Counted from the stretch's first letter, positions 20,290 to 31,260 are shown. The stretch: DNA of 64,000 nt from Tritrichomonas musculus (GCA_039105265.1 JAPFFF010000006.1:2418001-2482000); one strand, 5' to 3'. The notes: generated by a model from the letters alone, not told the origin. Made by a program: numbers and translations.

Positions 20290-21375
20290 GAACATTTGCA
20301 TAATTTAAATGAGACAGGATAACAACAAAAAGAATTATATTATTTCTATTTAGGTTTAGTTTATTTTAAAGGCGAAGGTGTTCAGAGAGATATCGACAAA
20401 TCCATTTATTAAATCAAAATGTCTTCAGATTTAAATTGTGCTAATGCTCAACATTTTCTTGGCGAACTGTATTATGATTGTAATTATAATCCACATGATA
20501 TTCCGAGATCAATTTACTATTTGCCACTTGCAGCAGAAAAAAAGCTTCCTGATTCTTGTCATTTATTGGACATTATTTATTTGAAAAAAAGATATAATTA
20601 TTTTAATGTTCAAAAAGCAATCGATTACTTAACACAAGCAGTAAATTATAACGATAGAAAAGCACAATTCAAGATGGGATTACTTTATTATTATGGAAAA
20701 TTTGTTCCATTCAATATCACCAAATCTATTCACTATTTTAAACTTGCTGCAAATCAATACGAAGCAAATGCTTTATTTTATTTAGGATATAAACTTTGTT
20801 TTTTAATTTTCGTGTAAAAAATAAATTATTCAATATTTGAAATAAATTCTTAGAAACCGTAAGTTTACACGCGAAAAATAAAAAACAAAGTTTATTTATT
20901 ATAAAGGAGAATATGTTACTCGTAATATTGAACAAGCAATTAAATATTTAACACTTGCATCAAAACAAAATGATTTAACTGCACAAAGATTGCTTGGAAA
21001 TATATTTATTATAGAGGAAACTATATTCAAAGAGACATGAAGAAAAGTATTTATTATTTTAAGGAAGCATCTAAAAATAATAATTCTATTTCTTCATTTA
21101 TTATTGGTTATTTATATTATGAAGTTCCTCAGAATTTAAGTTTAGCTATTGAATATTTTAATGAGTCAATTAAAATAACAAATGATGGATTGGCATCATA
21201 TAATTTAGCTCATTTGTATTTTTATACTGATTTTATACAAAATAGCTTTAAAAAGACAATAGAGTTGTTGATTGAATCTGCAGAAAAGAAGATTTCGCCA
21301 TACAAAAAGTTGTTAAGCTTAGTATTAATTAAAACATTTGGAGCCAATCTAGATATCAAAGAATATAACCAATGA
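20290..21375 (+). pseudogene. Sel1-repeat protein pseudogene carrying a MITE
   Basis: Tandem Sel1-like repeats (TPR-related, about 36 residues) run along the plus strand: YLGLVYFKGEGVQRDIDKSI, FLGELYYDCN, KMGLLYYYGKFVPFNITKSI, then YKGEYVTRNIEQAIKYL, then YNLAHLYFYTDFIQNS. The frame is broken by a TAA at 20410, by the 101-bp MITE at 20792, and by a frame change near 21000 after QRLLGNI. Sel1 proteins are scaffolds, common in this lineage and often attached to kinases. No kinase domain is visible upstream, where the sequence to 19653 is AT-rich without clear coding. The true start is not identifiable. Confidence 0.8.
20792..20892. mobile_element. 101-bp TA-flanked MITE inserted in Sel1 gene
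   Basis: The arms begin AACTTTGTTTTTTA and close with the inverse TAAAAAACAAAGTT. Inverse similarity runs about 29 bases inward, as far as the CGYGTGTAAA stretch (written here with Y for the one variable base). TA flanks both ends (20790-20791 and 20893-20894). Subtracting the element and one TA gives GGA TAT ATT TAT TAT AAA GGA, the Sel1 codons GYIYYKG, so the insertion point is exact. A second copy in opposite internal orientation lies at 48754-48840. Confidence 0.92.
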
Positions 21376-21469
21376 ATTATCATTATCAATATGTCAGCAT
21401 ATAAAAAGCTATAGGTTAACTAATAATGAAATTTTTATGGATCGATATGAATTGTATAAAACTATGGTT

Positions 21470-22260
21470 TTTCTATGCAAAACGAAAGCGTGCGGTTCAG
21501 TAATTTCAAGGAAGTATCCAATTTTAGGTGTAATGTAATCAGCGACAGCATCAGATTATTCCAATTTATTTTCAATTTATTTTCATCTTTATTTTGAATT
21601 GACTCATTCAAAAGATACAAAAAGTTATTCCACTTTGTGCTTCTATCGAAGAGAGAAGAAACGTGGTAGCAATCTTGGATACGAGCCACGATTGTTGTGT
21701 TTGATGTGAAGATTGCGTTATCCACGAAATCAAGGAAGTTTCCTTGTGGTGAACTTGTTGGATCATAACGCCGAAAAAGGACAATTTTGCCACGAACAAG
21801 GTCAAGTGAAGGTGAATTTTCTTCCAAATAGAAAAACTCTTCGTATTCTTCGATATATGACTGCATTGTTTCTGTGAACGTGCGTGTATTATTGGTGGCT
21901 GTATGGGCTTCATATATTTGCATAAAAATGAATTCAATGGGATGAGCTCTCAAAAAGTTGATGCAGAACCAAAACTCAAATGTTTGAAAATAACGCCGCG
22001 ATGGATCATGAAACAATCACTAATGTGACGACATCGAATGTCAAGGTAAGCTGCTCTTCAGATATAATGACCACCTCCATATCGGGCACAGGTTTCATGA
22101 GTTCCAGGAATGCTGAGAGAAAAAATCTTTTTGCTTCCATCAACTGACTTGAGCCAATCTGTAGAGGGGAAATCAGAGTTGGGTAGAGCAGATTTTCGAG
22201 GGGGAGGTCTTTGAATTTGCCGAGTGAGCATAAAATTATAGAATTGCATCGAAAAATATT
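21470..22260 (-). pseudogene. PI-PLC X-domain (GPI/phosphatidylinositol phospholipase C) pseudogene
   Basis: The pieces match the bacterial-type PI-PLC X domain. WLKSVDGSKKIFSLSIPGTHET contains the first catalytic His (about 22095). It is followed after a stop by YLDIRCRHISDCFMIHRGVI, the LDIR and second-His block. Then come FLRAHPIEFIFMQIYEAH, LVRGKIVLFRRYDP and ARIQDCYHV in another frame. There is at least one in-frame stop (after GGGHYI, about 22056), a probable short deletion beside it, and a frame change near 21960. Known members cleave phosphatidylinositol or GPI anchors. The relic sits alone, convergent with the Sel1 relic. Confidence 0.82.
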
Positions 22261-22309
22261 TAAAGACATAAATGGCCAACATTATTTGGTGAACCAGGAA
22301 AATCAACAA

Positions 22310-24038
22310 AATATTTTGGTATACAAATATCTTTCAAATATATAGAAACAAGTTTTCATTTGAATCAGAGAAAATTGGATACAAAGCAATTCAAATTTAA
22401 GGGTGTAGTTGGATATGCTTTTGATTGAGAGAGTTATAGAAAAAAAATTGTATTCGTATAGAATATTTTGAAAGGACTATTCAAATTAATTGAAAGACCA
22501 TTCAAAATGATCCAAAAAAAAAGCATTTTATATGATCACAAAAGAAAAATGGTAACTAACTAAATAAGCAATTGTTCGTAAAATAATCTGAATTTTATTT
22601 TCATCAAAAGAACTTCTAGAAAGAATGAAAATTTAATAATTTCAAAAAAATAAAAAATGCATGGATTTGGTTTTGCTTTATTTAAAGGGAAAAATCAAAA
22701 AGAGTAAAAACAAAGTATACATACATAAATAACTGATTATTTCCAGCTTAATGGATCAATTAATATTCGACTAAAATTGTTAGACATGAATTTAGAGCCA
22801 TTTAAAAAAAGATCGCTAAAAAAGCTAAATCTTCATAGGTTCCGATTAAAATAAAAGTTTGTAAAGTATATTCAAGTATAAAATTGAATAATTAATTACT
22901 ACATCCGCCAAAAACGTCGATAGCATTTTAAGATATCATTTCGATTTTGAGGTTTTTAATAAAAAAAAGTGATCTTTTGTTCCAAATGAATTCATAAAAC
23001 CATGCACTTGTTGTTGCACGGGTTTATTTGCAATATAAGAGCTAGAATTTGTGGAATAAAAAAATAAAAATTTTTATAAAAAAATATTGATAGGATTTTA
23101 TTCAATATTTTTGTTTTTGTATATATTTTAATAATGATAATTAATGGCTATTTATAAAGTATTTATATGACATATATATATTGAATAAACATTATACTTA
23201 TGATATAAAATAATATATTTCATTTATTAACTAATATATTAACATTTATATTTATTCGGAAGTTTAGAATTAAAAAAATCTTTCAATATTTTGAATAAAT
23301 TCAAATTTCCAAAATCAACTCTATTTGCAATATCTTTATATTAATAAATAAATTCAATTATTAATGTCATATATAAATTCAGATCATAATATAACACATA
23401 AAAATAATTTATAAATGAATAAATATAAATTATATTAACAATTATTTGGAATATATAAAATCTATAGTTATTTTGTACAAAAAAATATATTCAATTTTTT
23501 TGATATAGCTCATAAAAAGTGATTTTCATCCTACTACTCCCTTAATAGAATATTTTTAAAATAATCAATGAAGATACTATTTACTCTATACAATTCAATT
23601 TAAAAATGAGTATTAAAATGTATGAAAACAATTTAATTCTATATTAATGTTATATTTTTATTTTGGATTTTTTCGTAAAAGTTGTTTATATAAACAAATA
23701 AAAATTTCTGTTATTTATTTGTATAAATATAGAAATCTTCAGAAAAAAATAAATATAAATTTCAGAATATTTCTGTTAATTATTTCATAGCGAAATATTT
23801 TTTTTTATTGTTACATCAATAAATTTAAGTTATTAATCATATATTTTATTTTATCTATATTAAATATTAATTTTAGTAATACATAATTAACAAAAATTTA
23901 AAATTATATCATTTAACATTAATATATTTTGAAAAAATTATTACATCAAAATAAAACTTTCTGAAAGAAATGAATGTAAATAAAAATTGATAAATTCATC
24001 AAAAGAAACATTTCATTTTTATATATAAATCATAAAGA
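22310..24038. other. AT-rich spacer, no gene seen
   Basis: About 1.7 kb of AT-rich DNA; no ORF with protein-like content, RNA gene or bounded element recognised. Confidence 0.55.
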
Positions 24039-24245
24039 ATGGTATCCAAAGGAGGAATTGCAGGAATTGCTATTGCATGCGCCGCAGTTGTTGCAGTTGT
24101 AATCGTTTTGATTGTTTACTTCGCAGTTATTAAAAGAGATGCAAAAATTGAAGAAGAAAAACCAATTGAAGACAAGAAAGATGACACAGTAAAAGAAGAT
24201 AAGGATAAACCTGATACTGTTAATACTGTTAAAGAAACAGTCTAA
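24039..24245 (+). CDS. Small single-pass membrane protein
   Basis: The 68-residue protein has a short N-terminus (MVSKGG), one strong transmembrane helix (about 7-31, Ala/Val/Ile-rich) and a highly charged Lys/Glu/Asp tail (about 32-68). The positive residues after the helix suggest the tail is cytosolic. Codon use is clearly more balanced than in the surrounding spacer, with synonymous GC choices such as GGAATTGCAGG, and the ATG has a clean AT-rich leader. This makes a real gene much likelier than a chance ORF. No family recognised. The tail resembles low-complexity cytoplasmic tails of trichomonad surface proteins, but there is no ectodomain. 24246-24622 shows nothing else. Confidence 0.72.
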   Translation: MVSKGGIAGIAIACAAVVAVVIVLIVYFAVIKRDAKIEEEKPIEDKKDDTVKEDKDKPDTVNTVKETV

Positions 24246-24622
24246 TTTTATTAATAAATGTTATTATGCTGGATTTCCTATTTTATTCTTTTTATTTTTG
24301 AAAAATATTCACTTGAATTGATTTATATAAATTAATATTTTTATTTAAAAAAAGCTTAGTCAAGCATTTGTTTGAAATTTCACTTTCAAAAGCTTTTTTT
24401 TCCCTTTTTCAGCCATATAAAAACAACAATTGAAGCAATAATAGAAAGATTTTCATTTGGAAAAAGAATATATTTCAAATTCTTGAATTTTTTTGTTATT
24501 ATTAATTAGAAAGAAAAATTTCAAATTAGAATAAAGAGAAATTTGAATATATATGCATTAAATAACAGTTTATTTACAATTTTCAAAACTTTGTTCAAAC
24601 AAATTTTAAAGATTACAAATCT

Positions 24623-27600
24623 TCAAGTATTTAAATTTTCTTTCAATTCTCTATTTTTTCTATAAATTGAATCAACATGAATAATAACTAATCCATTTTT
24701 TATCATAATATTAAAAAATCCAAACTTATGTGCCAAATATATCACATGCTCAGCAGTAATCGGAACATCTTGATATGGCGAAAAAGTTTTATTGACAATC
24801 CTTATTATAAGTGTGTAATTTATTTCAGGATTTAAGCTCATCAAAAATCTTTCCAGTAAGAAATAGACACTCCTTAAATGAAGCATTGAAATTTCAATTT
24901 TTCTTTCAACAAATTGATTTTGAAATTTTATCCGAGCGTCATATTTTCTTCTTTGCACCAAACCAAAATCAAAGTTATTTTTAATTTCTTCAGGTTTTGT
25001 ATTAACTTGAAATTTCTTAGAAGATATTGTGAAAAGGCCGTTTCCAACGTTTATTGTAACAGGATCATTTATTTCAGTAGTGGAATTCAACTGGTTAATC
25101 ATTTGTACCAGCTTTGAACTATTTGATTTAATTAATTCATATAGATGCAGAATTTCTTCTTCATTTTGTAAACCATTCAAATTAAACGTATTTTCATCAA
25201 TGTTATTTTTGAATGTAACAGATGGATTAGTGATTGAATTTTCAAGGAATTTGTTAATCATTTGAAAAATGATTCCAAAATCAATGAATAAATCATTCAA
25301 TGAAAAATAATTTTTCATGAAATCAAATATTTCAAGTAATAAAGAAAAAGACACATTTAAAGATGAATAATCCAATATCAAAGATTGAGATAGACAAATA
25401 TCAGAATAATTATTGTAGAATTTTTCTTTTTGTTTCTTATCCTTAATTTTAATAATTTCATTATACAAATAACGCATTATTATACAAATTGAATCCATTT
25501 CATCAATTTCCTTTAAGACCGTATTGGAAATACCTTCAATTTCGTGGAGAATTTTCTTATATTTTTTGATATCTTTTCGTTTCATTTTTTCAATCACTTT
25601 TTCAGAGGAAAAACTGAAATGATTGAAATTTTGTTCATTCAAAAAACTCTTGTAAATTGAGTTGTATAAAATTAGTGACGGAATCAATGTTTTCGTTTTG
25701 TTGTTGTAATAAATGCCAATTGTTTCTGTTGAAATGTTGCCGTGAAAAATATTTTCAGCATGAAGAATTGAAATTTCTCTGGCAATAAAAAAAGCAAACA
25801 AGAGAGAAAGCTTAGAATATTTAGAATGGTTATTCTGGATGAAATTCTGAAAAGAAGAAACAGGAATGATAACATTAGCAGAACTATCAAAAAAGTTTTC
25901 ATCGACATTCATGCATTCAACAATTCCTCCTTTTCTGTTTGCTTCAATTGAGAATGAATACAACCGTTTATTATTGCTTTCAATTTGTTTTTGACACAAC
26001 TTTTTCTTAAGGTAATGGTGAATTATAAGGTCAAATATATCTTTGAAAAAGTAAGTCATATCTTTGTCTGACTTGATTTCAAATATCTCAAAAATTGATT
26101 TGATGATATCTTCATTAGCCAAACTAAATTTTGACGATTGTAAAGGAAGTTGTTGATATGATAAAAGTGTTTTCTCAATATCTTCAAGACTTTCTCTTTG
26201 TCCTAAATAATAACTTAAAACAACTTCTGATATTGAACATGAATATTTATGTGAATCATATGCGTTATTAATTCGATATTCAATTTCTTCTTCATTTCGT
26301 TCATAAATCATTAATTCTTTGATTTTGTCAATGACTTTTTCAATACTTTGATATCGTTCTTCACTCTCTTTTTTCATGCAATTTTCAATGATTTCTTTCA
26401 CTCCAATCAAAGAGTCTCCTCTGATGTCAGACCAATTATCATTGAAGTATTCGTTATTGTAGCCAGAAAATAAAAATTCACAGAAATTACTCACTGTTGC
26501 ACTGATGCCACTTCTTGTTTTGTTGCCAATTCGTGATTTTGGCGGCGTTTCAGTAATAATTTCATGCATCAAGACACCGAATGAATAAATGTCAACTAAT
26601 TTTTGTTTTTCTAATAAATCTTCTTTATTCAAATTATCTAACAAATTTGAATGAACTTCAGGTGGACGATAAAAAAAAGTGCTAGTTGATTTTGATGCAT
26701 TTGTATCTATTAATTTATCATATGAAAAACCACCAAGATAAGCATCTTTTTTAGAGCTCATGAAAATGGATTGACTGGCAAGATTCCCATGATATTGGTC
26801 ATTCAAATGCAAAGATTTAATCGCATTTGCTATTTCAAGAATAATGACAATTTTATCAACAAATGTGAATTCAATTTTCTTTGTTGTTTGAATTGAATTC
26901 CTGTTTTGATAAGAATTCAAAATTATCGAGTCAAGTGTTCCTAATGGAAAGTATGGAATAATGACAAAATTATCTTGAAGTTGTTCAACTAAATGAATGA
27001 CAAATTTTGAATAGTTGTCACTTTTATAAATTTCAATTTCTTTATTATTTAATTCACCATTATTTGAACTTAACAAATATTGAAGATAAAAATTATAATT
27101 GGTATCAATACATACTTTATATGATGAATTATTTATCAATGAAAAATCTTTAATTGTTTTATATTTATTATTTGAATAGGATGAATCTGCTTCTTCTTGT
27201 TCGTCAATTTTTGGCTTGAAAAAGTTTTGATCAAGAAGATTTGATAAAATTATTTGTATTAATAAATCAATATAAAAATATTTTCCTTCTTGTTGAAGTT
27301 GATCAATTGATTGTTCAACTCTTTTTTGTAATGATTCTGATTCATAATTTTTAATTTTCAAAATTTTGAGGAACTCTTCATATGACTTTTTCAATGGTAA
27401 ATTTATATCGTAATCGTTATAAAAATAAATGATTGATTCAATTATTTTTAGTATTGTTGAGCTTTTCTGTGGTGAATGATATTTTGATAATTGAAATAGA
27501 TTTTGCCAGTATTTATCAGTTGCTTTAAATTGTGGAATCAATTCATTTGAAAACGATAGAAATTCATTGAATGGATGTTCTTTGATATTTGAATAGAAAT

Positions 27601-30292
27601 AACTTGAATTGTTCTTTTTGAATGTTTTCCTTTTGTTATCATCAGGATCTCCAATATTATATTGATATAATAACATTGATATTTCTTTCATTGTTTTTAG
27701 TTCATCGACTTCATTGAGAACTTTTCTTGGAATGCCATTCAATAAAGAAATGATGCTCTTAAATTGGCCAACGTCTTCTTTTTGACGTTTTTCAAGTTCT
27801 GAATTATCATCCAATTTTTTCAGTAAAGTAGAATTGAATGATGCCCCAATCGATGGAATAAAGGTGTTCGTTTCTTTGTTGTAATAAACACTAATGTTGT
27901 CTTTCGTTAGCTCTCCAAAAAAACCGTTTTTGGCATGAATGTCTGAAAGTTGTTTTGATATGAAATAGGCCCACATTAGTGAAAGATCGTTGTGATTGAA
28001 TGGCATTGTATTCTTTGTATTAACAACGATACCTAGTGAAAAATTTGGACTCAGAAAATCAATGTAATGCTCACTGAAAATTCCATGTTTTTCATCAATT
28101 TCATCGCAATTTGGAAGATGCAAATCATTTAAAATTAGTGGAAAATCGTCGTCTTTAATGATGTCGAATGTTTCATAAATGCTTTTAATTATATCTCCTT
28201 TAATTATGGACGATTGTAAAGGAAGTTGTTGATATGATAAAAGTGTTTTCTCAATATCTTCAAGACTTTCTCTTTGTCCTAAATAATAACTTAAAACAAC
28301 TTCTGATATTGAACATGAATATTTATGTGAATCATATGCGTTATTAATTCGATATTCAATTTCTTCTTCATTTCGTTCATAAATCATTAATTCTTTGATT
28401 TTGTCAATGACTTTTTCAATACTTTGATATCGTTCTTCACTCTCTTTTTTCATGCAATTTTCAATGATTTCTTTCACTCCAATCAAACTTTCATCATTGA
28501 AGCATTCATTTTGATCACCTGAAAACAGGAAATTAGAATAATTCTCAGTTAAAATTTGATTAATGTCATCTTTTGATTTGAATTCAGTTCGACTTTCAGG
28601 TAACTTTTCTGTGAAAATTGAATGCATCAAAACACCAAGTGAATAAATGTCATTCAATTTTGGATCTTTTATTTCAACAGGAGAACGATAGAAAAGCGAG
28701 ATATCTGAATTATCACTAAAAGTGTTAAGATATGCATCTTTCTTAGAGTTGATAAAGATGGATTGACTAGAAAGATTTCCATGAAATTCGCTTTTTGAAT
28801 GTATGTCCAATAACGCAAAAGAAATTTCAAGAATAATGATGAGTTTGTCGACATATGAAAACTCAACTCTATTTTGCTGCCTATTGTTGAACAATGAATG
28901 GAGTGTTCCTAATGGAAAATATGGAATAATAATGGATTTTTCTGGAACTTTTTCAATCAACTGAACGATAAATTTTGAGTAGTTTTTCTCAAAAAATTCT
29001 ATTCCGTTACAATTAATTTCGAGAACAAAATTGAAATGTTTATCATAACATATTCTTGATGATAAAAATGAACATTCTCTAATTGCAGTATATTTATTTT
29101 GAGAGCCATTCAAAATTTGAGAAGTTAAGAAATTTTGATTGAGAAACTTTTTGAGAAGAATTCTGATGAAAAAATTGAAATAAAAATATTTTTTTGATTC
29201 AACTATTTCTTCAATGATATCATCATTTGAATTCGATTCATCTCCTTTATAAATTTTTATCAATTCTTGAAAAAATTCCACTTTTTGAGAGGAATCAACA
29301 TAATCATGATAAAATTGAAAAATAGAATCAATATTGCTTTTGATTACAGATGCGCTTTCAGACTGAGAATGAGGAAGAAGAAGACTTTTCCAATAATTAT
29401 CTGCTGCATTTTCATCAGGTATTAATTTTGGCCTTATAATGTTCAATATTGATCGTTTTTCTTTGAAATTTAAAATTATTATTTTTTTTATTTGAAATAA
29501 AAAAGTCAAAATTTCACGTTTAAAAATATAGTTGATGTCTGATTCATCTTCAGTTTGGAAGATAGAAGTGTCACTCTTAATTATCTCTTGATATGTTATG
29601 AGAATTTCAGAAAATAATTGAATTATGTTCACTTTTTGAATAGATTTATTAATTTTTGAATCATCATTGAAAATCAGGATTGGTTCTTGGCTTTGATTAA
29701 TTATACATGTAATTTTTTGTGTTTCTACATTTTTTTGGTTTATGTAAAATTCATTTAACAGAATTGTGACGTTGTTTAAAATCAGAAAAATTTTATAATG
29801 AATCAATTTTAAAATTTTTAAAAAATTAATAATTTGATTGAAAGCTTTGTTGAGATATTCAATATATTCTGGAATTTTTTGAATGTTATCAGCAGAATTA
29901 AAATCGGTGTTTTGAAACATAACATAGATTTTGTAAATATTATCATCGCAATTTAAGCATGTTTGATTTTCGCTATTTTGAAAATATTGTATTTTTTCAA
30001 TAATAGCCGAAAATTCATTGCTGTAATATTGAAACTTATTATTTTTACCGTTGATATTATTAATATTATGACAAAATGCCTCGACTTGGCTTAAAATATC
30101 AGATATTTGAATTTTATATTCATAGTCATTAATATTTATTCTTTTGTAATTTGGTATTAGGTCTTGCGATATATGATTGATATATTCTTTTGAGGAAATG
30201 TATGAAAAGTTTTGGTCAATTTGATTTTTGATTTCTATTTTACCGTTTCGATGAAAAACATATGTTGATTCTTCATTCGCTAGCTCAATCAT
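24623..30292 (-). CDS. Giant multi-module pseudokinase protein
   Basis: The protein has 1889 residues from the ATG at 30292 (an in-frame TTG lies just upstream). It contains four kinase-like C-lobes. Their catalytic-loop positions read HGNLSSQSIF (about 504), FGELTKDNISVYY (about 790), HGNLASQSIF (about 1167) and HGNISTETIGIYY (about 1517), in place of HRDLKxxN. DFG is missing too, so phosphotransfer is unlikely. Later landmarks persist: SLGVLMHSIFTEKLP or SFGVLMHEIITETPP (about 560 and 1240) and the C-terminal ENCMKKESEERYQSIEKVI (twice). The order pseudokinase-short partner-pseudokinase-short partner suggests an ancestral two-lobe unit that was duplicated. Residues about 602-694 and 1294-1386 appear identical even at DNA level. 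The last 200 residues form a separate globular tail (RRKYDARIKF, TLIIRIVNKTF). Probable role: scaffold or allosteric regulator. HGN-type pseudokinases are abundant in trichomonads. Confidence 0.82.
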   Translation of the reverse strand: MIELANEESTYVFHRNGKIEIKNQIDQNFSYISSKEYINHISQDLIPNYKRININDYEYKIQISDILSQVEAFCHNINNINGKNNKFQYYSNEFSAIIEKIQYFQNSENQTCLNCDDNIYKIYVMFQNTDFNSADNIQKIPEYIEYLNKAFNQIINFLKILKLIHYKIFLILNNVTILLNEFYINQKNVETQKITCIINQSQEPILIFNDDSKINKSIQKVNIIQLFSEILITYQEIIKSDTSIFQTEDESDINYIFKREILTFLFQIKKIIILNFKEKRSILNIIRPKLIPDENAADNYWKSLLLPHSQSESASVIKSNIDSIFQFYHDYVDSSQKVEFFQELIKIYKGDESNSNDDIIEEIVESKKYFYFNFFIRILLKKFLNQNFLTSQILNGSQNKYTAIRECSFLSSRICYDKHFNFVLEINCNGIEFFEKNYSKFIVQLIEKVPEKSIIIPYFPLGTLHSLFNNRQQNRVEFSYVDKLIIILEISFALLDIHSKSEFHGNLSSQSIFINSKKDAYLNTFSDNSDISLFYRSPVEIKDPKLNDIYSLGVLMHSIFTEKLPESRTEFKSKDDINQILTENYSNFLFSGDQNECFNDESLIGVKEIIENCMKKESEERYQSIEKVIDKIKELMIYERNEEEIEYRINNAYDSHKYSCSISEVVLSYYLGQRESLEDIEKTLLSYQQLPLQSSIIKGDIIKSIYETFDIIKDDDFPLILNDLHLPNCDEIDEKHGIFSEHYIDFLSPNFSLGIVVNTKNTMPFNHNDLSLMWAYFISKQLSDIHAKNGFFGELTKDNISVYYNKETNTFIPSIGASFNSTLLKKLDDNSELEKRQKEDVGQFKSIISLLNGIPRKVLNEVDELKTMKEISMLLYQYNIGDPDDNKRKTFKKNNSSYFYSNIKEHPFNEFLSFSNELIPQFKATDKYWQNLFQLSKYHSPQKSSTILKIIESIIYFYNDYDINLPLKKSYEEFLKILKIKNYESESLQKRVEQSIDQLQQEGKYFYIDLLIQIILSNLLDQNFFKPKIDEQEEADSSYSNNKYKTIKDFSLINNSSYKVCIDTNYNFYLQYLLSSNNGELNNKEIEIYKSDNYSKFVIHLVEQLQDNFVIIPYFPLGTLDSIILNSYQNRNSIQTTKKIEFTFVDKIVIILEIANAIKSLHLNDQYHGNLASQSIFMSSKKDAYLGGFSYDKLIDTNASKSTSTFFYRPPEVHSNLLDNLNKEDLLEKQKLVDIYSFGVLMHEIITETPPKSRIGNKTRSGISATVSNFCEFLFSGYNNEYFNDNWSDIRGDSLIGVKEIIENCMKKESEERYQSIEKVIDKIKELMIYERNEEEIEYRINNAYDSHKYSCSISEVVLSYYLGQRESLEDIEKTLLSYQQLPLQSSKFSLANEDIIKSIFEIFEIKSDKDMTYFFKDIFDLIIHHYLKKKLCQKQIESNNKRLYSFSIEANRKGGIVECMNVDENFFDSSANVIIPVSSFQNFIQNNHSKYSKLSLLFAFFIAREISILHAENIFHGNISTETIGIYYNNKTKTLIPSLILYNSIYKSFLNEQNFNHFSFSSEKVIEKMKRKDIKKYKKILHEIEGISNTVLKEIDEMDSICIIMRYLYNEIIKIKDKKQKEKFYNNYSDICLSQSLILDYSSLNVSFSLLLEIFDFMKNYFSLNDLFIDFGIIFQMINKFLENSITNPSVTFKNNIDENTFNLNGLQNEEEILHLYELIKSNSSKLVQMINQLNSTTEINDPVTINVGNGLFTISSKKFQVNTKPEEIKNNFDFGLVQRRKYDARIKFQNQFVERKIEISMLHLRSVYFLLERFLMSLNPEINYTLIIRIVNKTFSPYQDVPITAEHVIYLAHKFGFFNIMIKNGLVIIHVDSIYRKNRELKENLNT
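26133..26411. repeat. 279-bp intragenic duplication, copy 2
   Basis: Reading base by base, 26133-26411 and 28209-28487 show no difference, while both flanks diverge at once (the next bases differ on each side). It encodes the ESLIGVKEIIENCM-type C-lobe end plus the following linker. The partner lies 2076 bp away in the same gene. Confidence 0.9.
28209..28487. repeat. 279-bp intragenic duplication, copy 1
   Basis: Partner of 26133-26411, same orientation and same reading frame. Absence of even synonymous differences points to recent gene conversion or unequal exchange within the pseudokinase gene. Confidence 0.9.
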
Positions 30293-30474
30293 ACTCAAAA
30301 TTTTTTTAATTTAAAATTTGAATATAGAAACAAGACCTTTTTGTTTCGTGTCTTATAATCCCCTTAAAAATATTTTAAAAATAATTAATATTATGTAACA
30401 TATGATTTATAATATAAAAAATGAATAACATAATATTTTTAATAATTTTTATTTCAAGATATTTAATAAGGGGC

Positions 30475-31260
30475 AATCGGATTTTTCCATCGATCCACTT
30501 TTTGAATAGTATATATATATTCAAAAAGTGGAGATGTTAAGTACAAAATGTAAAATCCTAAGAATTATTAAGAGAAAAAGTTCTCTTAGGATTGAGTTTC
30601 TTGAAAAAAGTTCATATTAAAATTAAAATATCTTCATAAAAAAAGATATTAGTATAAATAAAAACAGAAATTATATAAATATAACGCAAATAATAAATAA
30701 AAAACGTAAAAACATTATATGAAAAAAGATATATATAAATCATCATATTACGATTTCAATCTCTAAGTAACAAAGTCAAGAAAAAAATGAATAAAAATAT
30801 AAATTCTAAGTAAAAAGAGAAAAAAAATTTTTTTAAAAAAAGAAAAATCAATAAATTAAGCATTATTTTCTGTTGCGAGCCATATAAGATGAAGAAGTTC
30901 ATAAACGAACATCAGACAAAATTTTTACTTCGTCTTCATCTGAATCAGTATCTTGTATTCTTCTGAATCTGTACCTCATCTTCATCTGAATCTGTATCTA
31001 GTCTTCTTTTGTTTCTGTGCCTCGTCTTCTTGTAATTCCGTATCTCATTTAATTCTGTTTATGAACTTCGTCATCTTCTTTATAAAAATACCGCGCAATA
31101 TGCCAATTAACGTATCCCGAACTTTTTGAAAAGATGACGATATCAACTTTTTGATGAAAAGTTTTTTGAATACATTCAAATATCGAATACTTCTCTCAAT
31201 ATTTTTATTAAAATTGAGAGAAAGTTTTATTCAAAAAGTGGATCGATGGAAAAAACGATT
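30475..31260. mobile_element. About 786-bp inverted-repeat element with TTCAAAAAGTGG ends
   Basis: The left end AATCGGATTTTTCCATCGAT, continuing into CCACTTTTTGAATA, is matched inversely by 31224-31260 over about 33 bases. A further inverse copy of CCACTTTTTGAATA at 30518-30531 makes the left end a perfect 14-bp-arm palindrome. Inside, 30850-31080 read on the minus strand gives Asp/Glu/Lys-rich fragments (LDTDSDEDEV) with stops, which may be captured coding sequence. No target duplication could be fixed, so the outer edges are approximate. Confidence 0.7.
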
